This document shows positions 21,052 to 31,444 of a stretch of DNA of 64,000 bases, one piece after another. Where the stretch lies: positions 108,410,088 through 108,474,087 of the forward strand of contig CM043702.1 in NCBI GenBank assembly GCA_023935145.1, given 5' to 3'. This DNA comes from Bretschneidera sinensis. Its lineage: Eukaryota > Streptophyta > Magnoliopsida > Brassicales > Akaniaceae. Every line of letters begins with the position of its first letter. Positions within the stretch are counted from its first letter, which is position 1. Below the pieces are notes generated by a model that was given only the letters and a program-made list of their open reading frames with translations, searched no databases and was not told the origin of the DNA. A program made the translations under genes and the position numbers.

Positions 21052-21929
21052 ATGGCTTCAAATTTCTGTGTTGAGAAGTTTGATGGAAAGGGAGACTTTG
21101 CCCTTTGGAAGCAGAAGATCAAGGCTGTTCTAATGCAACAAAAAGTGGACTTGACTATTGAAGAAGATGATGCTTTTCCAGCAAATGTCTCGAAGGACTA
21201 GTGGGTTGAGATGAAGAAGATGACTTACAACACCATTGTCTTGCACATATCGGATAGTGTCACAAGGGACTGCGGAGACTCGGAAGATCCAGCTGTCATA
21301 TGGAAGAAAGTAGATGAGTTATTTCTTACCAAAACTCTCCCTAACAAAATTTATCTTTTTAAAAGAATCTTTGCTTTTAAAATGGATCCTAGTAAAGAGT
21401 TGCAAGATAATCTTGATGTCTTTAATAAGCTAGTTCAAGATTTGAATAGCTGTAGCATTACTTTTCCGGATGAACAATTGGCTGTCATTTTGTTAAATTC
21501 TCTTCCTTATTGCTTTGATAAATTGATTAATGCTATTGAGTATGGAAGGGATACTTTAACGAAGGAGATTGTGATCAATACCAAAAGGGCACATGACTTC
21601 AAAGCCAAGATGAAAGAGACATCAAGTAGAGATGAGCTATTCGTAAGAGGAAGGCCAACAACTCGAAATGGCAGTAGCACTCATGGCAACTACTAGGAGA
21701 AATCAAGAGGTGGAGTGCAGAACCATGGGAGATCTCATTCCAAGACAAGACTTAGAGGAGGAAGGAGATACTTCTACTGCAACAAGGAGGGCCATTTTAA
21801 GAAAGATTGCAAGAAGAGGATATGGGATGAGAGGAGAAGCCATGCCAACAATGGAGAGGCTTCGGTTGCCAAGGGAGAACAACAAGATGATGTTCTTGTT
21901 GTGTGCTCAAATGTGAGCAGGAGGCAAGG
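21052..21929 (+). pseudogene. gag: gag of Tork copy 1
   Basis: It starts at ATG 21052 (MASNFCVEKFDGKGDFALWK, the copia gag opening). UBN2-type core: VIWKKVDELFLTKTLPNKIY, RIFAFKMDPSKELQDNLDVF, LLNSLPYCFDKLINAIEYG. In-frame TAG codons occur at 21199 and 21694; the sister copy has CAG at both. The zinc knuckle near 21768-21810 reads YFYCNKEGHFKKDC, so its first Cys has become Tyr, whereas copy 2 keeps CFYC. It is joined in frame to the protease. Confidence 0.88.
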
Positions 21930-22308
21930 CAATGGAAAGTGGATTCTGGATTCCAGGTGCACTTATCACATGTGCCCTCACAAGGAATGATTCAAGAATT
22001 TCAAGGAGATCAGTGATGGAAGGGTCTTCTTGGGGAACGACAATTCTTGCCAAGTGAGGGGGATTGGAGACATCCAATTGAGGATGTTTGATGGAGTCAC
22101 AAGGCTGCTACGAAATGTGAGTTATCTTCTAGATTTGAAGAGAAATTTGATCTCATTAGGGCAACTGGATTCCATGGGGTATACATGCAAAGTAGAGGGA
22201 GGAAAGATCAAGGTGGCCAAGGGATCTTTGGTAGTGATCAAGGCAGTAAGAAACGATGGACTTTATGAGATGATCGGAGAGACATAAATCAATGATTAAG
22301 CAGCAAGC
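21930..22308 (+). pseudogene. pol: aspartic protease of Tork copy 1
   Basis: The active site reads KWILDSRCTYHMCPHKE, where the family has D-S-G; the Gly is Arg here. Then come GRVFLGNDNSCQVRGIGDI, NVSYLLDLKRNLISLGQLD and KGSLVVIKAVRNDGLYEM. Stops: TGA at 21988 (TGG in the sister), TAA at 22285, and a TAA shortly after. The protease would cut the polyprotein inside the particle. Confidence 0.85.
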
Positions 22309-23313
22309 TTGATAGCTAAGATGGATAGGGCAGCCCTTTGGCACACTCACTTGGGACACATGAGTGAAAAGGGCCTACAAGTTCTTAGCAAGGATGGTCT
22401 ACTTGGTGGTGACAAAGTAGAGAAACTGGATTTCTGTAAGAGTTGCATTCTTGGGAAGCAACACCGGGTCAGCTTCAACACCGGAGTGCACAAGTCTAAG
22501 GGGATTCTTGACTACTTTCATTTGAATCTTTGGGGACTAGCAAGAACACCAACACAGGGAGGTAACTTTTACTTTCTGTCTTTAATTGATGATTATTCCA
22601 GAAGAATGTGGGTTTATTTACTTAGAAATAAATCAGATGCCTTAGATAAATTTGTTGTGTGGAAGAAGTTGCTGGAAACTCAAACGGGTAGGGTAGTTAA
22701 GGCTTTACGAACCGATAATGGCTTAGAATTTTGTAATAAGGATTTTGATAAATTCTGTGAATTAAATGGCATTCTAAGACATAGAACGGTTGTAAAAATA
22801 CCTCAGCAAAATGGAGTTGCTGAGAGGATGAATAGAACCGTTATGGAAAAGGTTAGGTGCATGTTAATAGGATCTGGTTTACCAAAATATTTTTGGGGAG
22901 AAGCTGTGGCTATAGCTGCATACTTGGTAAATAGATCACCCTCTAGAGCTTTAGAGCTCAAGACTCCCATGGAGATGTGGAGTGGGAAACGCCCTGAATT
23001 AAGCAACCTTAGGACTTTTGGATGTGCTGCATATGCACATCAAAAGGAGGATAAACTTAGCCCAAGATCTAGAAAATGTGTATTTCTAGGATATGGTGAT
23101 GGGGTTAAGGGATATAGGTTGTGGTCCTTAGAAAAGAAAGGCATGAAACTCATTATAAGTAGGGATGTTATTTTTAATGAATTGTTATTTCCCTACTTGG
23201 AGAAAACTAACCTTGCAGGGACTAGTGAGCAAACCAATCCAGAAATTGTGGAGCATCTCATCAAGGAGAGTTCGGTTCAGGTAGAACATGAAAGGCAAGA
23301 GGGTTCGGACTAG
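22309..23313 (+). pseudogene. pol: integrase of Tork copy 1
   Basis: An open 334-codon stretch. The HHCC finger is intact: LWHTHLGHM then FCKSCILGKQH. In the core, the first catalytic Asp is lost (HLNLWGL; copy 2 has HSDLWGP), while the second (LRTDNGLEF) and the Glu (NGVAERMNRT) remain. The C-terminal part has RTFGCAAYAHQKEDKLSPRS and CVFLGYGDGVKGYRLWS, the copia GKGY-like end. It terminates at TAG 23311, where copy 2 has CAG. Confidence 0.88.
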
Positions 23314-24141
23314 GTAAAGCCCTTGAATGAAGGCCAAGCTCAAGAAACTCAAGAAGAGGCTGAACAAAAAGAGGTTGATGCAGCAAGTCATAATGACTAC
23401 CAGCTCACAAGAGACAGGGAAAGGAGGGTGGTTAGACAACCTTTGAGATATGGGTTTGCGGATGCTAATATAGCAGCTCCTCGGATTGAAGGAGAGGTTG
23501 AACCAGAAACTTACACGGATGCTAGGGAGTGTAAGGATTTGTCAAAGTGGCAGCTGGCTATGGAGGAAGAAATGGATTCTTTGATGAAGAACAACTCTTG
23601 GGAGTTGGTGCCCAAACCTGAAAAACAGAGAGTTATGGATTGTAGATATCTCTACAAGATTAAAGAAGGGAATACTCCAGGGGATGAAGTCCAGTATAAA
23701 GCTAAGCTGGTGGCAAAAAGGGTCACACAAAAAAAAGGCATAGATTTCATCGAAATCTTCTCACTGGTTGTGAAGTACAAGACGATATGGATAGTAACAG
23801 CATTGGTGGTCCAATTTGATTGGGAAATCGAGCAAATGGATGTGAAGATAGTGTTCTTACATGGAGAGCTTGATGAGACCATTTTCATGAGGCAACCCGA
23901 AGGCTATGAGGAAGGAAGGCAGAGAGAGTTGGTGTGCAAATTGAAGAAATCTCTCTATGGCCTGAAGCAATCACCTCGGCAATGGAATAAGAGGTTTGAT
24001 TCCTTTGTAATCAGCTTGGGTTTCATAAGGAGCTACTATGATTCATGCTTGTACTATAAGGGGCAAAAGGTTGAGGAAGTGGTGATCATCCTCATCTATG
24101 TTGATGACATGTTACTGGTTGGGAGCAGTCCCCTACTCTAG
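23314..24141 (+). pseudogene. pol: reverse transcriptase of Tork copy 1, internal deletion
   Basis: The frame resumes at 23323. RT blocks: KWQLAMEEEMDSLMKNNSWE, YKIKEGN, QFDWEIEQMDVKIVFLHGEL, SLYGLKQSPRQWNKRFDSF and the catalytic ILIYVDDMLLVGSS. After GGGAGCAG (24122-24129) about 270 bp present in copy 2 (roughly 45945-46217) are missing and the frame shifts, giving a stop at 24139. The thumb and connection region is therefore lost. Confidence 0.88.
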
Positions 24142-24796
24142 TACGGTTGGTTCTGTTATGTTCACCATGGTTAGCACTAGACCTGACATTGCTCATGCAA
24201 TGAGTGTTCTCAGTAGGTTTATGAGTAATCCCATAAAGGAGCATTGGCTTGAGATGAAATGGTTGCTGAGGTACTTGAAGGGAAGCCCAGAAGTAGGGCT
24301 GGTTTATGAGAAGAGGGGTAAGACCATCTACCTTGAGGGTTTTGTGGATTCGGACTATGGAGCAGACCAGGATAAAAAGAGATTGATTACCTCCTACTTC
24401 TTCAACTTAAATGGATGTTGTGTAAGTTGGAAGGCTCAGTTGCAGCCAGTAGTAGCACTCTCAACAACCGAGGCTGAGAACATAGCGGCTACGGAGGCCA
24501 TTAAGGAAGTTATGTGGTGCAAAGGGTTGCTGGAAGAGTTAAAGGTACTGGAGGAGTAGGTTGTGGTGTTTTCGGATAGTCAAAGTGCACTACACTTGTG
24601 TAAGAATCCGGTATTCCATGAGAGGACAAAGCACATGGATGTTCGGTATCATTTCATTCAGGAAAATGTTACGAAAGGATGCATCCATGTGGACAAGGTA
24701 GACACGGAAGAAAATCTTATGGATTTGTGTACTAAAGTTCTATATCTAAGTAAGTTCAATCATTGCCTTGGACTACTTAGGATTGGAGTTGGTTAA
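24142..24796 (+). pseudogene. pol: RNase H of Tork copy 1
   Basis: In the shifted frame: VPYSSTVGSVMFTMVSTRPD, EHWLEMKWLLRYLKGSPE, DSDYGADQDKKR, then VALSTTEAENIAATEAIKE (Tyr of the usual TEAEY is Asn) and FSDSQSALHLCKNPVFHERT. The stop at 24557 is TAG where copy 2 has CAG. The frame ends at 24796 with LLRIGVG, the same end as copy 2. Confidence 0.88.
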
Positions 24797-24862
24797 TTGA
24801 TGACTCAAGATGAGTTTGGATCCCAAAGCTCTGTGCACAATGGTTCGGGTTTAAACACTTAG

Positions 24863-24876
24863 ACAAAGGTAGAGAT
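24863..24876 (+). other. polypurine tract, Tork copy 1
   Basis: GACAAAGGTAGAGAT precedes the LTR start TGTTGG; identical placement in copy 2. Confidence 0.6.
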
Positions 24877-25898
24877 TGTTGGTATTTGTCTAAGGTTTAA
24901 ACATGTCTAAACATGGTTCAAAGATGGTTAAAGTCTAAAATAAGGTTGGAAGATTAAAATAAAGCAAGTTAAAGGACTGCACACAAGTGTATGCATCACT
25001 TTGGAGCAAGGTAAAGGTAGGCACACTAGTGTGTGCGCTTCAGCACACAATATAGAAAAGGTATGCGCACTGCTGTGTGAAGGGCAGCATCAGTGTGCGC
25101 CATGCCTCTCCCTCACCAGCACCGTGCCACCCAGCAAGAGAGGTGCTGGAAGAAAGCCAGTGCCGCACCGCTCCTCCACCAGCGCCGCACCGCCCAGAAA
25201 GTGTGCAAAGGGACTCTGCCCAGCGCCGTACCACCCCCTATTCAGCGCCGAGGCGCTAAGCAAACTGAAGCACACTTGGACGGCTTACTTGAACCTCCTC
25301 TTAGGTGTGTGGATGCAAGGTTAAAATGCACAGCACAACTTAGGATTGATGGACGGCCATGGTTAAGTAGTCATCAAGATCTAAGGGTGAGGATTGACTC
25401 TCAAGAAAGGACAAGAAGTTGGTGCACTGTATAAAGGGTCACCTATCTTCATTCTCATCATGAATTACATTGTGACATTATTTGAGATCAATTGTAAAGA
25501 GTGACATACAAGAGAGAATTGTGTAAGAGTGCAAAGACACAAACATAAGAGGGACTCATTGTAGTGAGGCTGGTTGTAAAGAGAGAGGAGTCTAGATTAG
25601 ATAGAGAGCATTGTTAATTCTTATCTTCTTCCTTTCTTCTCTTCTTGGTTTCTTCAAGAACTCGAGGTTTCTTGGAGAAGGTTGCTGTAATTGTAAAGAA
25701 CCATTGATTTAGTGCAGAGAGTTTGAAGGAACTCACGGGGACGTAGGCACATTGCCGAACCTCGATAACAAATTGCTTGTCTTCTTCCTTTCTTTGATTT
25801 TCTGTTCCTGTTTTCGATTCCAAATCTTTACAAGTCATTCTAGACTTGGGTGTTTTGAAGATCACCACCTGGGCATCTTGTCAAGGTGATTTCCAACA
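24877..25898 (+). repeat. 3' LTR of Tork copy 1
   Basis: It starts TGTTGGTATTTGTC and ends GATTTCCAACA at 25898, followed by the TSD CTTAA. It has the same block order as the 5' LTR, including the GC-rich patch at about 25040-25260. Confidence 0.9.
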
Positions 25899-25903
25899 CT
25901 TAA

Positions 25904-27233
25904 GAATATAAGAAAAGGAAGAAAGAAATCTTACTTAAGATTGAGCATTTGAATCTCACCCAAAGATGAAAGTAAGAAGAAGAGAGGAAGTGAAAAATAG
26001 AATTCTCAGGAAACTTGGAGAAGAGAGCCAAAAATGTGGTCTCTTCTTCCACTTTCACCTCTTTTATACCCAACAAGAACCTAAAAATACTATTATAACC
26101 TTCCCCTTTAAATTTATTTATATTACTCTCCTTCATCCTCACACTCTTATAAGTTTTAGGCTAAGTCCCAAGATCTTTGCTTCTTTTATAAAGTTTCCTC
26201 ACATGATAAACCCAATCTCCAATACTAGATACTCTACATTACAGATACAACAATAATTCTTTCTAAACAGACAACTAAAATAAATAAATGATGAAAACAT
26301 TAAAATAAAAAATTATATCGTATAGCTTCATATTCTCAACTACACTACTTAATTATCTACTTTTTATATAAAAAAAAATTCTTTGGTATAATTTAAATTT
26401 TTATCTCAATAATAATTTGAGTTTTTTTCTATATTGTTTCCAACCAACCATCTAATTTCTGGATTTACCTAACATATTATTTTGCAATGTTTACTTTTCT
26501 ATCGATTACTTATTCTTATATTTTATTATTTCTCCTCCATTAATCCTTCCAATTATCCAATTAGCTTCTCAAATCATACTTTCTTTAAATATTTAAAGCT
26601 TGTAAATTCAATTCCTTTTATATCTTTTATTTTTTCTTGTATTCCAAAATTTAGTTTCTCACCACCCCAAACTCCTCTCTGAATCTTTTTAATTTTATCT
26701 TGACTTTATACTTCTTGGATTTTAATCTGTGGCACAACTTTATTCATTTCCTCTTATTAATTAGTAACTTCTTCCCCAACTAGATAAGATACTCAGATTC
26801 CATTCACAATATTACCAAAAATTTCGTACTCAGTTTAATTTAGTTCTTTAATCAACTCCTCAATTAATTCACTTCACAGTTCTAAATTCACCTATGTAAG
26901 AGAAATATTCATTAAGCCCTATACAATTCAACTTCCCAATTACTAAAAAAAAAAAAAATCTAACATCGTTCAATTCTTTTAATCTATTTAGTAATTTATT
27001 CTTTTTGGCTCAATGTAACTCTTAGTTCTAATCCAAATTCCCCATTTATTATTTCCATTTGACTCAAATTTATCCATTTCTCACAAAGGTATGTTCACCG
27101 ATAAATTCATATAACTCCTAGTTATAGTAATAACATTTATGTACTTTATTCACCCCTACAACCCCAATTTTTTTATTAGTCTCTCCTTAATTCAATTATG
27201 TGTATATCAATCCATTCCATAACATCACTAGGT
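25904..27233 (-). repeat. left inverted arm, LTR-like, part 2
   Basis: Continuation of 18766-19788 after the Tork insertion. On the minus strand it contains a TATA box, GGGTATAAAAGAGG (about 26064-26077), followed by GGTGAGATTCAAATGC and CTTAAGTAAGATTTC. The right arm has GGTGAGTTTCAAGTGC and CTCAAGTAAGTTATC in the same order on the plus strand at 33779-33818. From about 26200 to 27233 it is AT-rich, noncoding DNA in which I see nothing specific. Confidence 0.5.
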
Positions 27234-27238
27234 ATTAG
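27234..27238. other. target site duplication ATTAG (left)
   Basis: ATTAG precedes the LTR and recurs at 32847-32851 after the second LTR. Confidence 0.88.
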
Positions 27239-28644
27239 TGATATGTGCCAAATATTGCATATTTTAGCCCCTTAATTTACATTAGTTAGCTTAGGAATTT
27301 GTTATTTTGAGTTGTTTTCGTTGTTTTACAGGTTTACGAGCACTCGGAAAGGAGTTTCACTAAAATTGCTAGAATTGTCTGTACAGATCAGTCATTTTTG
27401 TGGATTTTACTGTATTGATTCAGGAAGAACCAGGAGATGAGCCATATATGCTTTGAAGATCCAGATGTCTATTTTCTGAGGAATTTTATGGCTCATAAAA
27501 ATAACTTCTCTAGAGAATGTTATGGCAGTTTTAGTAGACAAAGGTCAGGATGTGTGTGATTTCAGCGTGGCAGATCAGTCATTTTTGTGGATTTTACTGT
27601 ATTGATTCAGGATGAACAAAGAGATGAGCCATATATACTTGGAAAGATCTGAATGTCTATTTTATGAGGAATTTTACGGCTCATAAAAATGATTTTTCTA
27701 GAGAACGTTATGGCAGTTTTAGTAGACAAAGGTCAGGCAGTGCACCATGCTGCGCTCGAGTGCACAAGACTGTGATCGAGCGCACTCGGGCAGTATCCCA
27801 CATCGAATTTGAAACATATTGCACTCTTTAGTTTCCTATAAAAGCCCCACCTCACTAAAGCAATTGGTGTGCAATCTGGAGGACTTCTGCTTGCATTCTG
27901 GTGGATCTCGAAGGCTTTGCTACCAAGAGGGGAAGCACCGCCCAACAGCGAGTGGAATTTATCCCAATGTATAGTTAGTTTTAATTTATTTCTTTTTTAG
28001 TTTTAAATTTTAATGTTTAGCACTTTTATTGTGAACTTTAGTTTCATAATTATGAGAGGTTAAAATCTTCATCTAAGGTTGAAGATGAAGCCTCGCCATT
28101 GTTTGGCATAATATTTTCAGATTTGTTCACACAATTATGATATTTTTAGTATAAATGTTCTGTCCAATTATTTGAGTAAAATCTTATGATTGATTTCTTT
28201 TAAATTGTTCAATTGGATATTCCTTGTGTTTCATCTGTCGAATACAACAGATCATTCAAATTAGATTGGATATTTATTGTGATTTTTAAACGGATACATT
28301 GGATGGTTTTGGTTTAGTTTGGGTATTTGCTGTGATTTGTATAACGGTGAATTCATAGAATGATTTGATAGATTATTTTTATATAGAACATGAAAATATA
28401 TGCTTTACTTTGGTGGGGTTGGATTCAGAAACCTTAGTATTTTTATTATTTGTTTTAAATCAATTTAGTTTAGTTTATACTCTTTGCATAATACAACTCA
28501 AAATTTGGAACTAGATTAAAATAGGTTTAGTTTAGATAAAAATACATTTTCACAACGCAATTCCCTGTGGATTCGATCTTGCACTTGCACAATACTATAT
28601 TGCGAATGACTCATGCACTTGCGAGTAATTTAAAACTAACAACA
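27239..28644 (+). repeat. 5' LTR of the small Athila-like element
   Basis: It starts TGATATGTGCC and ends AACTAACAACA. Within U3 a block beginning CAGATCAGTCATTTTTGTGG is present twice (27384 and 27570, 186 bp apart). The second copy is followed by CTCGAGTGCAC and GATCGAGCGCACTCGGG. The end of the LTR (28569-28602) resembles tRNA control boxes in reverse (see findings). Confidence 0.9.
27837..27844 (+). promoter_or_regulatory. TATA box in the Athila-like 5' LTR
   Basis: TATAAAAG in GTTTCCTATAAAAGCCCC; the 3' LTR has the same box at 32045-32052. Transcription would start about 30 bp downstream. Confidence 0.65.
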
Positions 28645-28650
28645 AGTTTT

Positions 28651-28668
28651 TGGCGCCGTTGTCGAGGA
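28651..28668 (+). other. primer binding site, tRNA-Asp
   Basis: TGGCGCCGTTGTCGAGGA complements the 3' end of tRNA-Asp with two mismatches; six bases separate it from the LTR. Confidence 0.8.
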
Positions 28669-28819
28669 GTTGTTTGGTTTGTGAAATTTTTGTCTGAATT
28701 GATTTTATTTTTCTACTAGTTTAGTTAGCATATTTGTTTTATTTTTCTTTTGTAATTTTATTTTAGTTTATTTATTTCTATTGGCAATTGCCCATAAAAA
28801 AATAAAATAAAAATTAAAA

Positions 28820-29423
28820 AAATAACAGCCTTTAGAGGAAACCCTCAAGGATTTCATGAAGATAATCGGCCAATCCATCAGTGAAGTGAGGAGCGCAACA
28901 ATAGTAAACACCCAAGCGATTGGGTAAAGGAGAGAAGGGAAAGTTCCCTAGTCAACCTGTGCCCAACCCGGAGGAACAATTTGCTGTGGGAAATTCATCG
29001 ACTTCTACGCACGGACAATAATAAGTGCAATCGATTGCCACATTGAGGTCTGGGAGACAAGTAGACAATCAAGTGGAAGAGAACCTTGCTATGTAGCAAG
29101 GGAAAGAAAGTGGCAACAAGGAGAAGAGAGATGCTGAGCCATCTACAACCACACCTATTATTAAGGATCTTCCTGGGGCGTTCATACCTAAAACGCCTTA
29201 CCCTGAGAGATTACAAGTGCCCAAGAAAGGAGGGCAATCTGAGGACATTGTGGAGGCAAGCTTTGCTTAGTTTGGAGAGGATTTGGATTTGGATAAGCTA
29301 CTTGAGCAAGCAAATGCTATTTTGGAGTCTACTCCTAGGGAGAGCAGTAAGACAGAGGAGACTGTGGGTGAATAAAGCATTGAGGACCCTCTAGAGGCAT
29401 GCTTTGCTCAGTTTGGAGAGGAT
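28820..29423 (+). pseudogene. gag: Athila gag C-terminal relic with a duplicated segment
   Basis: Fragments such as LKDFMKIIGQSISEVRSA (about 28840-28895) and IATLRSGRQVDNQVEEN (about 29035-29085) match the C-terminal part of Athila gag. A 141-bp (47-codon) segment is duplicated in tandem: SFA-stop-FGEDLDLDKLLEQANA near 29258 and CFAQFGEDLDLDKLLEQANA near 29399. Stops interrupt the first copy. The N-terminal gag core and zinc knuckle are missing. Confidence 0.65.
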
Positions 29424-30065
29424 TTGGATTTGGATAAGTTGCTTGAGCAAGCAAATGCTACTTTGGAATCTGCTCCTCAGAAGAGCAATGAGACGAAGGG
29501 GACCACAACACCTGAACCCCCCAAGAAGGAACTTAAGCCTTTACTAGACAATCTTAAGTATAAGTTCCTAGGTCCAACAAATTCTTTGCCTATGATTATA
29601 GCTTCAGATTTGGTTGAGGCTCAAGAGGAGAAATCAGTGGACATTCTAAGAGAGTACAAGGAAGCTATTGGCTGGACTATTGAGGATATTAGGGGAATCA
29701 GCCCCTCGGTGGTGATGCACAAGATATATTTAGAGGACAATGCCAAGCCATCGAGGGAGCCACAAAGAAGGCTCAACCCTACTATGCAAGAGGTTGTGAG
29801 GACTGAAGTGATTAAGCTGTTGGATGTAGGGATCATTTATCCAATCTTTGATAGCGAGTGGGTGAGCCCGATTCGTGTCGTACCAAAGCGGGTTGGATTG
29901 GCGGTAGTGATGAATAAAGATGACAAGTTGGTTCCAACTCGTGTGCAGTCAGGATGGAGAGTGAGTATAGACTACCGTAAGTTGAATGCTACCATAAGGA
30001 ATGATCATTTTCCACTACCATTTATTGATCAGATGGTGGAGCGCTTAGCTAGGTATGATTACTAA
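29424..30065 (+). pseudogene. pol: Athila-type RT, N-terminal third
   Basis: The open stretch starts inside the frame (a TTG at 29424, no ATG). It contains LPMIIASDLVEAQEEKSVDI, REYKEAIGWTIEDIRGISPS, EPQRRLNPTMQEVVRTEVIK, SEWVSPIRVVPKR and GWRVSIDYRKLNATIRNDHF, then PLPFIDQMVERLA, all characteristic of Athila RT. It stops at 30063-30065, before the FSGYNQI and YVDD blocks, and is joined to the post-pol segment (GTCTGGCTGAAGATGT...). The catalytic Asp pair is absent. Confidence 0.85.
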
Positions 30066-31426
30066 TGTTGGGTCTGGCTGAAGATGTTAAACTTAGCGCT
30101 CATGGGAGGCACCCTACAACATCCTTTTTGTTTGTTTATTATTTTACATATTTCTTGTTACTATTTTTCTCTAGTTCGAGTCTTTATTTTTCAGGGACAA
30201 AGCGTACTTCAGATCAAGTTTGGGGGTATGCTATGAGCCATACCAGTCAAGATAGTTCTCCATATCCCAGGTCAGCTCTTTCCATATTATTCACACATTG
30301 GGGTCAATGTGTAATTTTAGTTTGAGGGTATGGGATACACATTACACACACTTTTTCCTAATTTGTTGTTACTTTTCTTCATTTAAAAAAAATAAAAAGA
30401 AAGAAGGTAAATGCATGTTCATGTTATTTTGAAATTTTAGTTGATCTAAACAAATACTGTGATGTGATGTCATTGGTGAGCTTAAAATTGTAAACACATG
30501 ATTTGATGATAAGTTTTAAAACTTTGTTACTTACTTTAGGCATTTGAGAATTCACATGTTTGATCTAATCTGACACGAGCACATTAGTACAAAATTGTGT
30601 GAGGTATGACATGCGATTTCAATGTGTATGTTTCCTTAACTTAACTGAAACTGGATGACTTGTAGGATAAACACTTTGGCATAGAAAAAAAAATATTTAT
30701 AATGATCATCAATAAACTTTCCACTGAGTAATTGGACCTCTTGCCTCAATAAGCAGTGAGTGTTCACGTCAAAAGGTGGGAATTTTATTCATAATGATCA
30801 TTGCGAAACTTTCTGCTAAGTAACTAGACCTCTTGCCTCAGTAAGCAGTGAGTGTTCACGTCAAAAGGTGGGAATTTTGCTTGGTAGCATTAAGGCCAGT
30901 TTAGTTTCGTAGCCTTTTTTACTCGAGTTAGTAAGTCCTTAGGGGTGTCTTTACACCTAATGCCCTAAAACCATCTGGTTTGGGAGTCGTTGACTCAACA
31001 CTCGATACGTGGGTCAATTAGAAAGCTTAAGGGAACTAAACATAACAGAGCCTTATAATAAAAAAAATTATAAAAAATAGAATAAAACTATGCCATCGTT
31101 GTTCATTCTAATGAGAAATTCTGTGAATCTTGAGACATGGAGACATTGTACATTGAAGTTATTCGGAAACCTCATCTGTACATGCTAATTCACTTTACAC
31201 TGATTAAAGCTTGTGATGTCTTAGCCTACCTCTTGTAAGTAATTAGGTTTTAAAATTGCTATTCATTGCAAAAATGGGTTATATTTTTTTTTAAGCTTGC
31301 CCATGAATGAATATCATGGTTTTGAGTGCTTGTTAAATTTTTGGGTACCATGAGTGATGGACTTATCTTTATGTTCTTTGTTTTTCATTTATTTTTTTAT
31401 TTTGTTTTGCTAAGGGGCTAGCAAAA
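30066..31426 (+). other. 3' noncoding region of the small Athila-like element
   Basis: It begins with the post-pol segment GGTCTGGCTGAAGATG and the 20-mer CTTAGCGCTCATGGGAGGCA. An internal polypurine-like tract, AAGTTTGGGGGTATG, occurs at 30216-30230 and a weaker copy, AGTTTGAGGGTATGGG, at 30318-30333. A short direct repeat containing CTCTTGCCTCARTAAGCAGT (about 30738-30757 and 30830-30849) continues as GAGTGTTCACGTCAAAAGG. No coding frame. Confidence 0.6.
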
Positions 31427-31444
31427 TGTAAGTTCGGGGGTATT
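31427..31444 (+). other. polypurine tract before the 3' LTR
   Basis: ATGTAAGTTCGGGGGTATT lies directly before the LTR start TGATGTGTGCC, as in other Athila elements. Confidence 0.75.

Larger units (their letters stand above)
19794..25898 (+). mobile_element. Tork/Tnt1-like Ty1/copia retrotransposon, copy 1
   Basis: Complete in outline: LTRs 19794-20813 and 24877-25898, tRNA-Met PBS, gag-protease-integrase-RT-RNase H, polypurine tract, and a 5-bp duplication CTTAA on both sides. The order integrase before RT is the copia order, and the motifs (GHMSEKGLQ, NGVAERMNRT, ILIYVDD) are Tnt1-like. It carries multiple in-frame stops and a ~270-bp frame-shifting deletion in the RT. It is closely related to copy 2 at 41755-47951. 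By eye the two LTRs differ at roughly one base in fifteen over the first 120 bp. Confidence 0.92.

Noticed and set aside
26000..27200. Possible host gene in the AT-rich stretch
   Set aside because: Only short low-complexity frames; parts match the opposite LTR-like arm.
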